DNA from: Luteimicrobium xylanilyticum | GTDB taxonomy: Bacteria; Actinomycetota; Actinomycetes; Actinomycetales; Cellulomonadaceae | NCBI RefSeq assembly: GCF_009429125.1 | Contig: NZ_CP045529.1 | Span: forward strand, 2,232,001 to 2,296,000 | DNA: 64,000 nucleotides | Direction: 5' to 3' | Shown: one piece after another, positions 1 through 8,750 of the stretch | How the letters are laid out: every line of letters begins with the position of its first letter | Numbering within the stretch: the stretch's first letter is position 1 | The notes under the pieces: model-generated | Told to the model about the DNA's origin: nothing | What the model saw: only the letters and a program-made list of their open reading frames with translations | The model's database searches: none | Position numbers and translations under genes: made by a program

Positions 1-138
1 GTACCGACCAAGGTTCAGGTGGTCCTTATGGGTGTCACTGAAGATGTCGGATGGATCGCCGCCGCTCGCGAAGGCGGGCGAGCCAAACATTGTCAGGACG
101 AGTGCCGAAGCGACGACCACAAGGCAGCGTCCGCGCAT
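1..138 (-). CDS. Secreted protein, N-terminal part only (runs off the window)
   Basis: Reading the minus strand from the ATG at 138-136 gives 46 codons without a stop up to base 1. The protein begins with Met-Arg-Gly-Arg-Cys, a hydrophobic stretch of about 17 residues and an Ala-x-Ala site (PAFA before SGGDPSD), so it is a Sec signal peptide with predicted cleavage near residue 24. The start overlaps the TGA of the lipoprotein gene upstream (TGATG), so the two were co-transcribed and translationally coupled. The rest lies outside the window and I cannot name the family. An insertion sequence sits in the upstream gene and could be polar on this one. Confidence 0.6.
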   Translation of the reverse strand, partial: MRGRCLVVVASALVLTMFGSPAFASGGDPSDIFSDTHKDHLNLGRY

Positions 139-452
139 CAATTGTCGCCCGCAGCCGAGACACCGAGAATCTTCCAGCGTGATCCACTGCGAATCACTTC
201 GACACTGAGAACCCCAGAACTCGACGGTTTTGAATTCACGACCTTTGCACCGTCTTTTAAAGTGAACGCCTTCTGCTCAACCCGAACATCTATCGGATAG
301 CCATCGTATAGGGTGTCGCGGTCATATGTTGTGACCACCTTCACCGAAACATCGCCACCGATGCGCCTCCAGTGCTTCTTGTGTGCCTCAATGGCGTCCG
401 CACGATTCCCCGCGCAGAATTCACACTTCTTGGCGACGGAGAGGCGATCCCA

Positions 453-1407
453 GAGCGTTATTCACGTGGCTTGGCGGTAGAACTCGAGGTTGACGATCAT
501 GTGGATCACGCTTGGTAGTTCGGTCAGGCGTCCGCGGTAGCCGGCGGACAGGGTCTTCCACTGTTTGAGCAGCGCGATGGTGCGTTCGACCGGGGCGCGC
601 AGGGACGAGATGTGACGGTTGTGCTCGCGGTCCGCGTCGGTGCGGGGCGCGCCCCTGGTCTTGCGGCGCGGGGTCAGGCGGGTGTGCTTGACGTAGGCGG
701 TGTCGGCCAGGACCGCGACCGTGCGGCGCGTGCGGGCGGCGGTGATCTGTTCGGCCCAGCCGACCTCGTCCAGGGCGCGGGAGTCGTGCCGTGATCCGGG
801 CACGGGGGCCGAGACGTCGGCCAGGGTGCCGTCGAAGAACGCGGCGACCTGGACGCCGAGGGCCTGCTTGCGGTGCTTCGCGTTGAAGTTGGTCGTGCCG
901 GTGCCGGCCCTGTTTCCGGTAGGGATCGGGGTGCCGTCGATCAAGACCGTGCCGCGTTCGAGGGCGTCGCGCAGGTGTCGACGGTCCATCGCGGTGACCT
1001 GCCCGATGATCGGCATCAGGTACCGCCAGATCCGCGAGACGGTGGGCTGGGCGATCCCGAACAGGTCCCCGGTCAGCTGTTGGGCCAGGTTGTGACGCAC
1101 CTTGATCAGGATCATCGTGACGGCGCGTCCGAACCCGAGCTCGAACTCGTACCGCTCGGGTCGGGGTCGGCCGGTGTGGACCTGCCAGGCGCGGGCGATC
1201 AGCTCGGTCGTCTGGGCGGGGGTCAGCCCGCACGTAGAGTGGTAGCGCATCGGTCCTTCGTTCGTGCTCGATCCTGGCGTAGACAACCTGGATCAAACCG
1301 GACGCGAGGACCGTTGCGCTACTTGCCTGAACTTGACCCTGACCAGCACCGACGCAGGTCAGGCGCCAGCAGCCACACGACCCGACCACAGCCGCTGAAT
1401 AACGCTC
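453..1407 (-). mobile_element. IS5-family insertion sequence, copy 1 (955 bp)
   Basis: The element is bounded by perfect 12-bp inverted ends GAGCGTTATTCA and flanked by a 3-bp direct repeat CCA (450-452 and 1408-1410). It carries one transposase gene whose TGA stop lies in the terminal repeat. It is the same length as the element at 13776-14730 and its transposase is identical in sequence, but it lies in opposite orientation. Three-base target duplications fit a subgroup of the IS5 family. The host frame is exactly restorable, which suggests a recent insertion. Confidence 0.9.
462..1250 (-). CDS. IS5-family transposase, copy 1
   Basis: Transposase of 262 residues, identical in sequence to the copy at 13933-14721. 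It has an N-terminal helix-turn-helix region (GDLFGIAQPTVSRIW) followed by a DDE_4-type catalytic core: D105 in LIDGTPIP, D156 in GSRHDSRAL, D183 in LADTAYV and E222 in APVERTIALL. The ATG at 1250 is preferred because GAAGGA lies just upstream; a TTG 12 codons earlier (1286) is open but has no such site. It would catalyse cut-and-paste of the surrounding 955-bp element. It is transcribed in the same direction as the disrupted lipoprotein gene. Confidence 0.9.
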   Translation of the reverse strand: MRYHSTCGLTPAQTTELIARAWQVHTGRPRPERYEFELGFGRAVTMILIKVRHNLAQQLTGDLFGIAQPTVSRIWRYLMPIIGQVTAMDRRHLRDALERGTVLIDGTPIPTGNRAGTGTTNFNAKHRKQALGVQVAAFFDGTLADVSAPVPGSRHDSRALDEVGWAEQITAARTRRTVAVLADTAYVKHTRLTPRRKTRGAPRTDADREHNRHISSLRAPVERTIALLKQWKTLSAGYRGRLTELPSVIHMIVNLEFYRQAT

Positions 1408-2037
1408 CCATTCTCTGGTGTCGCCAGTTCGCATCACGTATGGGTAGAGCCGGAGGAAGTACAGAGCCGTCTTCCTCGCGCCCTCGGCGGTGTTCGCGTT
1501 CATGCCTGCCGGCCGCTTCGGCGCACCGGATGCATCCGCGGTCTTGGCGGGGGTTGGCGTCGGGGTGGCACTCGGCGTCACGGCGGGCGTGCTGATGCTC
1601 GGGGACGGGTCGACGGCGGCGGCCGTCGTCGGGCCGGCTCCACCGGACCCGCTGCACCCAGCGAGAGCGAGAGCGGCGACCATCACGAGGCTCGCAGCGC
1701 CAACGACACGCCGCCCGTCGAGCGGTCGCCGCCGAGCGTCTCGGTAGTGCGCTGGCTTGTCGTGCGTGCTCACGTGGCCCCCTGGGACGTGCGTCGTCGG
1801 ACGGAACGCGCCGACCCTACCGGGGTGGGCCACTCGTTACGCCACCACGCGTCCACCCTGTGGACAACGACGCCAGGTCACAGCGGCAGAGCACCCCCAG
1901 GAACACCCCAACATGCGACCGGCTGCCCAGCCCTCCTACCCCTTGTGGAAAACCGGATCGCCTCGCCCGCGGTATCGGTAGGTTCGCCGACGACGGCGCG
2001 AGGGCCGCGTCGTCGTTGGCAACGCGGGGGTGCTGGG

Positions 2038-3849
2038 GTGAGTCGTCCGGTCGACTGGTCACCGGTCGGGTTGGACATCGACCCGACCCCGGGCGACCCG
2101 GTGTTGGTGCTCTCGGGCGGCCGGGAGTACCTCGAGGTCGCGGACGCGATCAACGGGGCCGCCTCAGCGATGGCGAGGCTCGACGTCGACGGGGCGGTAT
2201 CGGCCGCGGTCGACGCGTTGGTGGAGGCCAGGGACGACACGATCGGTCAGATCCGCAAAGCCCACGCCCGCTACACCGCGGCCGGGGACGCGTTGATCTC
2301 GTATGCCAACGTGCTCGAGTCCGTGCAGTCCGACACCGCCCGCGCTTTGGAGGACGCGCGTGCCGCGTTCGACGAGCAGGCCGACGCGACCCGCACCCGG
2401 ACCTACTACACCCAGCTCGCCGAGGTGGAGACCGACCCCGCCACCCGGGCGACCTACCTGCAGCACGCGGACCTCGCCGCCGACACCCTCACCACTTCCC
2501 AGCAGGTCATGGCCCGCGCCCAACGCGAGGTCACGACCGCCGTGGACGTGCGTGACCAGGCCGCCGAGCACGCCGCGAACCACATCCACCACACCACCGC
2601 GAGCGACGGGCTGGACGACTCATGGTGGGACAACTGGGGATCCAAGATCGTCGCCGCCGTCGCCGACGTCGCCGACCTCGTCTCCCAGATCACCGGCACC
2701 CTGGCCGTGGTCGTCGCGTTCATCCCCGTCGTCGGGCAAGCACTCGCCGGGGCCCTCCTGGTCATCACCGCCGTCACCGCGATCACCTCAGCCCTGGCCA
2801 ACATCGCCCTCGCCGCAACCGGCAAACGGACCTGGGCTCAAGCCGGTGTCGCCGTCGCCTCGGCAGCCCTGTCCACCCTCGGCCTCGGAACAGCAGCCCG
2901 CGCCGCGACCGGGATCTCCAAGACCGCACTCTCGGCCGGCGCCCGGCAGAGCGCGACCGGACTCAAGAACCTCGGCACCAGCGGTCTCCAAGACGGGGCC
3001 ACGGGGCTCGACAGACAGCCGGTCTGCAAAGTCTCCTTCGGGACCTGCTTCACCGCCGGCACCCTCATCCACACCCCCCACGGCGACCGCCCGATCGAGA
3101 CCCTGCGGGCCGGGGACCAGGTCTACTGCTACGACCAGACCACCAGCGCCACCACCGTGGAAACCGTCGAGGAGACCTTCGAACGCACCACCCGAACCCT
3201 GATCCACCTCACCATCGCCGGACACGTCCTCACCACCACACCCGAACACCCGTTCATGGTCCACGAGCTCGGCTGGATCCAAGCCACCGACCTCCACCCC
3301 GGCGACCACCTCATCACCGCCGACGAACGACACGCCACCGTCGACGCCATCGAGACCAAGACCGCGGACGCATCCGACGCGGTGACGGTCTACAACCTCC
3401 ACGTCCACACCCACCACACCTACTACGTCCTCGCCGGCAACCACCCCGTCCTCGTCCACAACATGGCCGGACACCAGATCGCGCTGGCGGAGCACGAGGC
3501 GGCCGGCGGCCACGCGATCGCCCGCCACGTCGGCCGCTCTGACGCCTTTCTCAAGTCGCGCGACATCGAGCTTGCGTCGACCTTCCGGGATGTCGCCGCC
3601 GCCGAACGAGCGACGGCAGAGAACCTCCGTGCCAATGCGAAGAGGATCGGCTCCTGGCTGGAAGGAACCAAGGGGCAGCTGCCGATTCGGAACTCCATGA
3701 GCCCGGCGGATGGCCGCGTCTACGTGCGCGGGGAAGACCGGTTCGTCTCACCCCACGAGGTTGTTACCTTCTTGCGAAGAAACCCCGCGATGCCAGACGG
3801 ATATCACATCGTCACGTCGTACCCCACGATCAACAAGGACCTGCTCTGA
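2038..3849 (+). CDS. Polymorphic toxin: helical N-terminus, Hint domain, RNase A-like toxin (CdiA-CT type)
   Basis: Residues 1-210 are Ala-rich and mostly helical, resembling the N-terminal trafficking part of secreted actinobacterial polymorphic toxins. A hydrophobic segment (about 215-265) follows. A Hint self-cleaving domain starts at C337 (CFTAGTLIHT) and ends with H474-N475 (NHPVLVHN). The C-terminal 128 residues carry the CdiA-CT RNase A-like pattern: EHEAAGGHAIARHVG, an AERATAENLRAN helix, a VYVRGED strand, VVTFLRRNP and a final GYHIVTSYPT. Members of that family are RNases delivered to competitors. Start: GTG at 2038, where recognisable similarity begins; an open frame extends further upstream but looks non-coding. 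The stop overlaps the immunity gene (TGATG). The export route is not visible in this window; type VII secretion is a guess. Confidence 0.85.
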   Translation: MSRPVDWSPVGLDIDPTPGDPVLVLSGGREYLEVADAINGAASAMARLDVDGAVSAAVDALVEARDDTIGQIRKAHARYTAAGDALISYANVLESVQSDTARALEDARAAFDEQADATRTRTYYTQLAEVETDPATRATYLQHADLAADTLTTSQQVMARAQREVTTAVDVRDQAAEHAANHIHHTTASDGLDDSWWDNWGSKIVAAVADVADLVSQITGTLAVVVAFIPVVGQALAGALLVITAVTAITSALANIALAATGKRTWAQAGVAVASAALSTLGLGTAARAATGISKTALSAGARQSATGLKNLGTSGLQDGATGLDRQPVCKVSFGTCFTAGTLIHTPHGDRPIETLRAGDQVYCYDQTTSATTVETVEETFERTTRTLIHLTIAGHVLTTTPEHPFMVHELGWIQATDLHPGDHLITADERHATVDAIETKTADASDAVTVYNLHVHTHHTYYVLAGNHPVLVHNMAGHQIALAEHEAAGGHAIARHVGRSDAFLKSRDIELASTFRDVAAAERATAENLRANAKRIGSWLEGTKGQLPIRNSMSPADGRVYVRGEDRFVSPHEVVTFLRRNPAMPDGYHIVTSYPTINKDLL

Positions 3850-4130
3850 TGGAGACCTTGCTCTATCTCGCCGAGACGTACTTCCACCAGGACTGGGACC
3901 TCAACGCACCGACACCGGTCGGTGTCCTCGAAGAGTTCAGCCGAAGCGAGACCGCTGAGACGGTCGCTTCGCTCCGATCCGACGTCGAAGCGATCCTTGC
4001 TGGTGATCTCACGGAGGACCAGCTCAGGAATCTCTGGCTGCGGCAGGGCCGGTCCGACTGGGATCCCACTCGTCATGGCTGGGCGACCTTCAGGGACTGG
4101 TTCGACAGCATCCTTCGAGCTCTCCCCTGA
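3849..4130 (+). CDS. CdiI-type immunity protein
   Basis: An acidic protein of 93 residues beginning METLLYLAETYFHQDW and containing a conserved-looking SDVEAILAGDLTEDQL segment and a Trp-rich C-terminus. Small acidic proteins of this type (contact-dependent growth inhibition immunity family CdiI) follow RNase A-like CdiA toxin domains. The ATG overlaps the toxin stop by one base, so the pair is translationally coupled, as expected for a toxin that would otherwise kill its producer. Function is inferred from the family resemblance and from position. Confidence 0.8.
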   Translation: METLLYLAETYFHQDWDLNAPTPVGVLEEFSRSETAETVASLRSDVEAILAGDLTEDQLRNLWLRQGRSDWDPTRHGWATFRDWFDSILRALP

Positions 4131-4219
4131 TCCTTCGCGTCACCCGCTCGTGCCCCCTCGACGGCGCCAACGCCCAGACGGCACTATGGACACCCCGGTC
4201 CAAGGGCGCCCGCCAGCCC

Positions 4220-4225
4220 TAGACT
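4220..4225 (+). promoter_or_regulatory. Leaderless-type -10 box for metH
   Basis: TAGACT lies seven bases before the metH ATG (4233), the arrangement of actinobacterial leaderless transcripts. No ribosome-binding site precedes the ATG and no cobalamin riboswitch fits in the roughly 100-base gap after the immunity gene. No convincing -35 box is seen. Confidence 0.45.
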
Positions 4226-4232
4226 CCCAACC

Positions 4233-7200
4233 ATGCTGACCCCCCGTTCCGCCCAGCTCGTCGACGCCCTCCGCACCCGGGTCGTCGTGGCCGACGGCGC
4301 GATGGGGACGATGATCCAGGCGCAGGACCCGTCGCTCGCGGACTACGAGAACCTCGAGGGCTGCAACGAGATCCTGAACGTCTCGCGCCCGGACATCATC
4401 CGCTCCGTCCATGAGGCCTACCTCTCGGTCGGGGTGGATGCGATCGAGACGAACACGTTCGGCGCGAACTGGTCGAACCTCGCGGACTACGGCATCGACG
4501 ACCGCATCACCGAGCTCGCCGAGGCCGGCGCAAGGCTGGCCCGCGAGGCCGCCGACGCCCACGCGACCCCCGACCGGCCCAGGTTCGTCCTCGGCTCGAT
4601 GGGCCCGGGCACCAAGCTCCCAAGCCTCGGCCACACCACGTACTCCCATCTCAAGGGGACGTTCGCCCAGCAGGCGGTGGGCCTCGTGCGGGGCGGTGCG
4701 GACGCCGTCCTGGTCGAGACGAGCCAGGACCTCCTCCAGGCCAAGGCTGCCGTGAACGGCGCGCGCGAGGCGATGCGCGAGACCGGGCTGCACGTGCCGG
4801 TGTTCGTGTCGGTGACGGTCGAGACGACGGGCACCATGCTCATGGGCTCCGAGATCGGCGCGGCGCTCACGGCGCTGCAGGCGCTCGACGTCGACGCGAT
4901 CGGCCTGAACTGCGCCACCGGCCCCGACCTCATGAGCGAGCACCTGCGTCACCTGTCACGGCACTCGTCCGCACCCGTGACGTGCATGCCCAACGCGGGG
5001 CTCCCCGTCCTCGGGCCCGACGGCGCCAGCTACCCCCTGTCCCCCACCGAGCTCGCCGCCGCGCACACGCAGTTCGCACGGGAGTTCGGGCTCGGGCTGG
5101 TCGGGGGCTGCTGCGGGACGACGCCCGAGCACCTGGGCGCCGTCGTCGACGCGGTGGGCGGGCAGTCGATCACCGTGCGCGACCCGAAGCCCGAGAACGG
5201 CGTCGCGTCCCTGTACTCGCACGTGGACTTCCAGCAGGACGCGTCGTTCCTGGCGATCGGCGAGCGGACCAACGCGAACGGGTCGAAGGCGTTCCGCGAG
5301 GCGATGCTCGCCGGCGACTGGGACGAGTGCGTCGCCATCGCCCGTGCCCAGACGCGCGACGGCGCGCACCTGCTCGACGTGTGCGTCGACTACGTCGGGC
5401 GCGACGGCGTCGCGGACGCGCGGGAGGTCGTCTCGCGGCTCGCGAGCGCGTCGACGCTGCCGCTCGTCATCGACTCGACCGAGCCGGCCGTGATCCGGGC
5501 GGGCCTGGAGCTGCTGGGCGGCCGTGGCGTCGTGAACTCGGTGAACTTCGAGGACGGCGAGGGCGAGGGCTCCCGGTTCGCGCGGGTGATGCCGCTGGTC
5601 CAGGAGCACGGGGCGGCCGTCGTCGCGCTGACGATCGACGAGGAGGGCCAGGCCCGCACCACGGAGACGAAGCTCGCGATCGCGTCGCGCCTGGTGGACA
5701 CCCTCACCGGCGAGTGGGGCATGAAGCGCGAGGACATCATCGTCGACTGCCTCACCTTCCCCATCGCGACCGGGCAGGAGGAGACGCGCCGCGACGGCAT
5801 CGAGACCATCGAGGCGATCCGCGCGCTCGTCGCCAAGTACCCCGGCGTGCACACGACGCTCGGGGTGTCGAACGTGTCGTTCGGGCTCAACCCGGCCGCG
5901 CGCACGGTGCTGAACTCGGTGTTCCTGCACGAGTGCGTGAAGGCGGGGCTCGACTCCGCGATCGTGCACGCCGCGAAGATCCTCCCCCTCAACCAGATCC
6001 CCGACGACCAGCGCCGGGCCGCCCACGACCTCGTCTGGGACAAGCGCGAGTACGACGACGCAGGGAACCTCACGCACGATCCGCTCGCCCACCTGCTGGA
6101 CCTGTTCTCCGGGGTGGACAGTGCTGCACTGAGGGACGCCCGGGCCGCCGAGCTGGCGGGCCTGCCCGTTGGAGAGCGCCTCGAGCGGCGGATCATCGAC
6201 GGCGAGCTCAAGGGGCTCGAGGCCGACCTCGACGAAGCCCGACTTGTCGAGGGCATGGCGGCGCTCGACATTGTGAACACGCACCTGCTCGAGGGCATGA
6301 AGGTCGTCGGCGAGCTGTTCGGCAAGGGCGAGATGCAGCTCCCGTTCGTGCTGCAGTCCGCGGAGGTCATGAAGACGGCGGTGGCGCTGCTCGAGCCGCA
6401 CATGGAGAAGGTCGAGGGCGCGGACTCGTCGAAGGGGTCGATCGTGCTGGCGACCGTCCGCGGCGACGTGCACGACATCGGCAAGAACCTCGTCGACATC
6501 ATCCTCACGAACAACGGCTACACGGTGCACAACATCGGGATCAAGCAGCCGATCACCGCGATCATCGAGGCCGCCGAGGAGCACGACGCCGACGTCATCG
6601 GCATGTCCGGGCTGCTCGTGAAGTCGACCGTCGTGATGAAGGAGAACCTCGAGGAACTGACCTCGCGCGGGCTCGCGAAGCGGTGGCCCGTGCTGCTCGG
6701 CGGCGCCGCCCTCACCCGCACGTACGTGGAGGACGACCTCGCCGGCCAGTTCGACGGCGTCGTCCGGTACGCGCGCGACGCGTTCGAGGGGCTGAGACTC
6801 ATGGAGCCGCTGGTGCAGGTGGCGCGGGGAGAGTCGCCCGACGCCGTCGGGCTGCCGGCGCTGAAGAAGCGGCGGCACTCCGTGGTGACGGTAACGCAGA
6901 CGCCCAAGGACGAGCTGCCCGCCCGGTCCGACGTCGCCGCGGACAACCCGGTGCCCGAGCCGCCGTTCTGGGGGACGCGGATCGTCAAGGGGCTGCAGCT
7001 CGCGGACTACGCGGCGTTCCTCGACGAGCGGGCGACGTTCCTCGGGCAGTGGGGATTGAAACCTGGTCGGGGCACCGGGGGCACAGCCGGCGCCTCCTAT
7101 GAGGAGCTGCGCGACACCGAGGGGCGCCCACGGCTGCGCGCGTGGCTCGACGCGATCCGCGCCGAGGGCATGGTCGACCCGTCCGTGATCTACGGGTACT

Positions 7201-7793
7201 TCCCCGTGTGGTCGGAGGGCGACGAGGTGGTCGTCGCGCACCATGACGGGCCCGACGGCGGGTCTGAGGGCGCTATGGGGACCGAGCGGCTGCGGTTCCG
7301 GTTCCCCCGGCAGCGGCGCGACCGGCACCTGTGCCTGGCCGACTTCATCCGACCGCGCGCGTGGGTCGAGGAGACTGGGCGGTACGACGTGCTGCCCGTC
7401 CAGCTCGTCACCATCGGTGACACCGTCACCCCGCACACCGCCCGGCTCTTCGCCGAGAACAAGTACCGCGAGTACATGGAGCTGCACGGGCTGTCCGTGC
7501 AGCTCACCGAAGCGCTCGCCGAGTTCTGGCACTTACGCGTGCGCGCGGAGCTCGGGTTCGCGGACGAGGAACCGTCCGATGTTGAGGGGTTGTTCAAGCT
7601 CGACTACCGCGGGGCGCGGTTCTCGCTCGGCTACCCCGCGTGCCCGGACATGGAGGACCGGCACAAGGTCGTCGAGCTCCTGAGGCCCGGGCGGGTGGGG
7701 GTCACGCTGTCCGAGGAGCTGCAGCTGCACCCGGAGCAGTCGACCGATGCTTTCGTCCTGCATCACCCCGAGGCGAAGTACTTCAGTGTGTGA
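4233..7793 (+). CDS. metH: Cobalamin-dependent methionine synthase
   Basis: Transfers a methyl group from 5-methyltetrahydrofolate to homocysteine in the cytosol. The domains are in the usual order: homocysteine-binding barrel (1-330) with zinc ligands C227 (LNCATG) and C293/C294 (GGCCGTT); pterin-binding barrel (about 350-610, FLAIGERTNANGS); cobalamin cap (about 660-720); cobalamin Rossmann domain with H747 of DVHDIGKN as the lower axial ligand; and the C-terminal S-adenosylmethionine reactivation domain (about 905-1186). The length of 1186 residues is normal. The start is the first ATG, placed by the upstream -10 box. It is the one clearly housekeeping gene here and marks the left border of the defence island. 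Confidence 0.97.
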   Translation: MLTPRSAQLVDALRTRVVVADGAMGTMIQAQDPSLADYENLEGCNEILNVSRPDIIRSVHEAYLSVGVDAIETNTFGANWSNLADYGIDDRITELAEAGARLAREAADAHATPDRPRFVLGSMGPGTKLPSLGHTTYSHLKGTFAQQAVGLVRGGADAVLVETSQDLLQAKAAVNGAREAMRETGLHVPVFVSVTVETTGTMLMGSEIGAALTALQALDVDAIGLNCATGPDLMSEHLRHLSRHSSAPVTCMPNAGLPVLGPDGASYPLSPTELAAAHTQFAREFGLGLVGGCCGTTPEHLGAVVDAVGGQSITVRDPKPENGVASLYSHVDFQQDASFLAIGERTNANGSKAFREAMLAGDWDECVAIARAQTRDGAHLLDVCVDYVGRDGVADAREVVSRLASASTLPLVIDSTEPAVIRAGLELLGGRGVVNSVNFEDGEGEGSRFARVMPLVQEHGAAVVALTIDEEGQARTTETKLAIASRLVDTLTGEWGMKREDIIVDCLTFPIATGQEETRRDGIETIEAIRALVAKYPGVHTTLGVSNVSFGLNPAARTVLNSVFLHECVKAGLDSAIVHAAKILPLNQIPDDQRRAAHDLVWDKREYDDAGNLTHDPLAHLLDLFSGVDSAALRDARAAELAGLPVGERLERRIIDGELKGLEADLDEARLVEGMAALDIVNTHLLEGMKVVGELFGKGEMQLPFVLQSAEVMKTAVALLEPHMEKVEGADSSKGSIVLATVRGDVHDIGKNLVDIILTNNGYTVHNIGIKQPITAIIEAAEEHDADVIGMSGLLVKSTVVMKENLEELTSRGLAKRWPVLLGGAALTRTYVEDDLAGQFDGVVRYARDAFEGLRLMEPLVQVARGESPDAVGLPALKKRRHSVVTVTQTPKDELPARSDVAADNPVPEPPFWGTRIVKGLQLADYAAFLDERATFLGQWGLKPGRGTGGTAGASYEELRDTEGRPRLRAWLDAIRAEGMVDPSVIYGYFPVWSEGDEVVVAHHDGPDGGSEGAMGTERLRFRFPRQRRDRHLCLADFIRPRAWVEETGRYDVLPVQLVTIGDTVTPHTARLFAENKYREYMELHGLSVQLTEALAEFWHLRVRAELGFADEEPSDVEGLFKLDYRGARFSLGYPACPDMEDRHKVVELLRPGRVGVTLSEELQLHPEQSTDAFVLHHPEAKYFSV

Positions 7794-7829
7794 AGCGGCG
7801 GCCAACGAGGCAACGTCTGACGCCCGTTC

Positions 7830-7835
7830 TAGGCT
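7830..7835 (+). promoter_or_regulatory. Leaderless-type -10 box for the DprA-like gene
   Basis: TAGGCT stands six bases before the ATG at 7842, the same geometry as at metH. It gives the DprA-like/phosphoribosyltransferase pair its own promoter, separate from metH. Confidence 0.45.
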
Positions 7836-7841
7836 GGCCTC

Positions 7842-8750
7842 ATGGATCAGGCGAAGCGGGAGACCGCGGCACTGTTGACGTTGCTGCGCGAGCGCCCACG
7901 CTCGATGAGCTGGGGCCAGATCGCGGCCGAGGTGTCCTACGAGGGCAGCGCCCTTGCCGTCCTGACACCAAGTAACGACGACGGCCTCTTCGACGTGCCG
8001 TTCGACGAAGCCAGGCTCACCGCAGAGTACGAGGCGGTGGAGTCATGGCGACGAGCCGGACTGGCCTTCGTGACGGTTCTGGATGAGGACTACCCGCGCA
8101 GGCTACGCGGAATCCGTGAGACGCCACCGTTCCTGTTCTATGAGGGAGCCCTGGTCCCCGATGACGAGGGCATGTCCGTGGTCGGGTCCCGAGATGCGAC
8201 GCGATGGGGTCTGGATTTCGCGGCCGACGCGGCCCAACTCCTGGTGAGTGAGGGCATGACCGTCATCGGCGGCCTGGCGGCCGGGGTCGATACTGCCGCG
8301 CACCGTGCGGCCCTCGACGCCGGCGGGCGAACCGTCGCGTTCCTGGGCACCGGCATCACGAAGTCGTATCCGCAGCAGAACACCGCGCTCCAGCGAGAGA
8401 TCGCCGCGCGTGGGCTTGTCCTGTCCCAGTTTTACCCCGACGCCCCGCCAACGAAGCAGACGTTCCCGATGCGCAACGCGTCGATGTCCGGGTACGGGGC
8501 AGCAACCATCGTCGTCGAAGCGAACGAGCACTCGGGGACGAGAATCCAGGCCCGCCTGGCCGGCGAGCACGGCCGACCCGTGGTCCTCACGTCGCGTGTC
8601 GTCGAGACCACCGATTGGGGGAAAGAAACGGCGCGTCGGCCGAACGTCTGGGTCGTCCACAACACCGAAGACCTCACCCACGCCGTACGGGAGATTCGCG
8701 AAGCTCCGCGCCGGCTCGAGAACGCGTTGGCTGCCCTGGCCGCCGGATGA
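7842..8750 (+). CDS. DprA/Smf-like Rossmann protein, defence-associated variant
   Basis: A 302-residue protein with the DprA Rossmann fold: VGSRDATRWG (about 111-120), GGLAAGVDTAAHRAAL, the GTGITKSYPQQN loop and FPMRNASMSG in place of the FPxRNRIIAG of transformation DprA. Ordinary DprA loads RecA on single-stranded DNA during natural transformation. This protein lacks the usual C-terminal winged helix, lies next to restriction genes and overlaps (ATGA) a ComF-like phosphoribosyltransferase gene. A role in a DprA/phosphoribosyltransferase conflict system rather than in transformation is inference. The ATG follows a leaderless-type -10 box. Confidence 0.75.
   Translation: MDQAKRETAALLTLLRERPRSMSWGQIAAEVSYEGSALAVLTPSNDDGLFDVPFDEARLTAEYEAVESWRRAGLAFVTVLDEDYPRRLRGIRETPPFLFYEGALVPDDEGMSVVGSRDATRWGLDFAADAAQLLVSEGMTVIGGLAAGVDTAAHRAALDAGGRTVAFLGTGITKSYPQQNTALQREIAARGLVLSQFYPDAPPTKQTFPMRNASMSGYGAATIVVEANEHSGTRIQARLAGEHGRPVVLTSRVVETTDWGKETARRPNVWVVHNTEDLTHAVREIREAPRRLENALAALAAG

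Larger units (their letters stand above)
138..1773 (-). pseudogene. DUF6318-family lipoprotein gene split by an IS5-family element
   Basis: The N-terminal part lies at 1773-1408 and the C-terminal part at 449-138. The GTG start at 1773 follows an AGGGGG ribosome site and opens a lipoprotein signal with lipobox LALAGC, then a Pro/Thr-rich linker and the DUF6318 motif around ALYFLRLYPYV. Removing the insertion and one 3-bp duplication joins ...GDTREW to DRLSVAKKCEFC in frame and gives a 225-residue protein with the family's usual Cys-x-x-Cys region and a normal C-terminus ending SAAGDN. Known family members are secreted actinobacterial lipoproteins of unknown function. As sequenced the gene is broken; an open frame reads through part of the IS but makes a nonsense tail. 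Confidence 0.8.

Noticed and set aside
421-1833. A 470-codon open frame beginning like a lipoprotein
   Set aside because: Only its first third is the real lipoprotein; the rest is the insertion sequence read in the wrong frame.
4956-7532. A very long open frame antisense to metH
   Set aside because: High-GC shadow: composition is His/Arg/Asp-rich without domains, while metH on the other strand is unmistakable.
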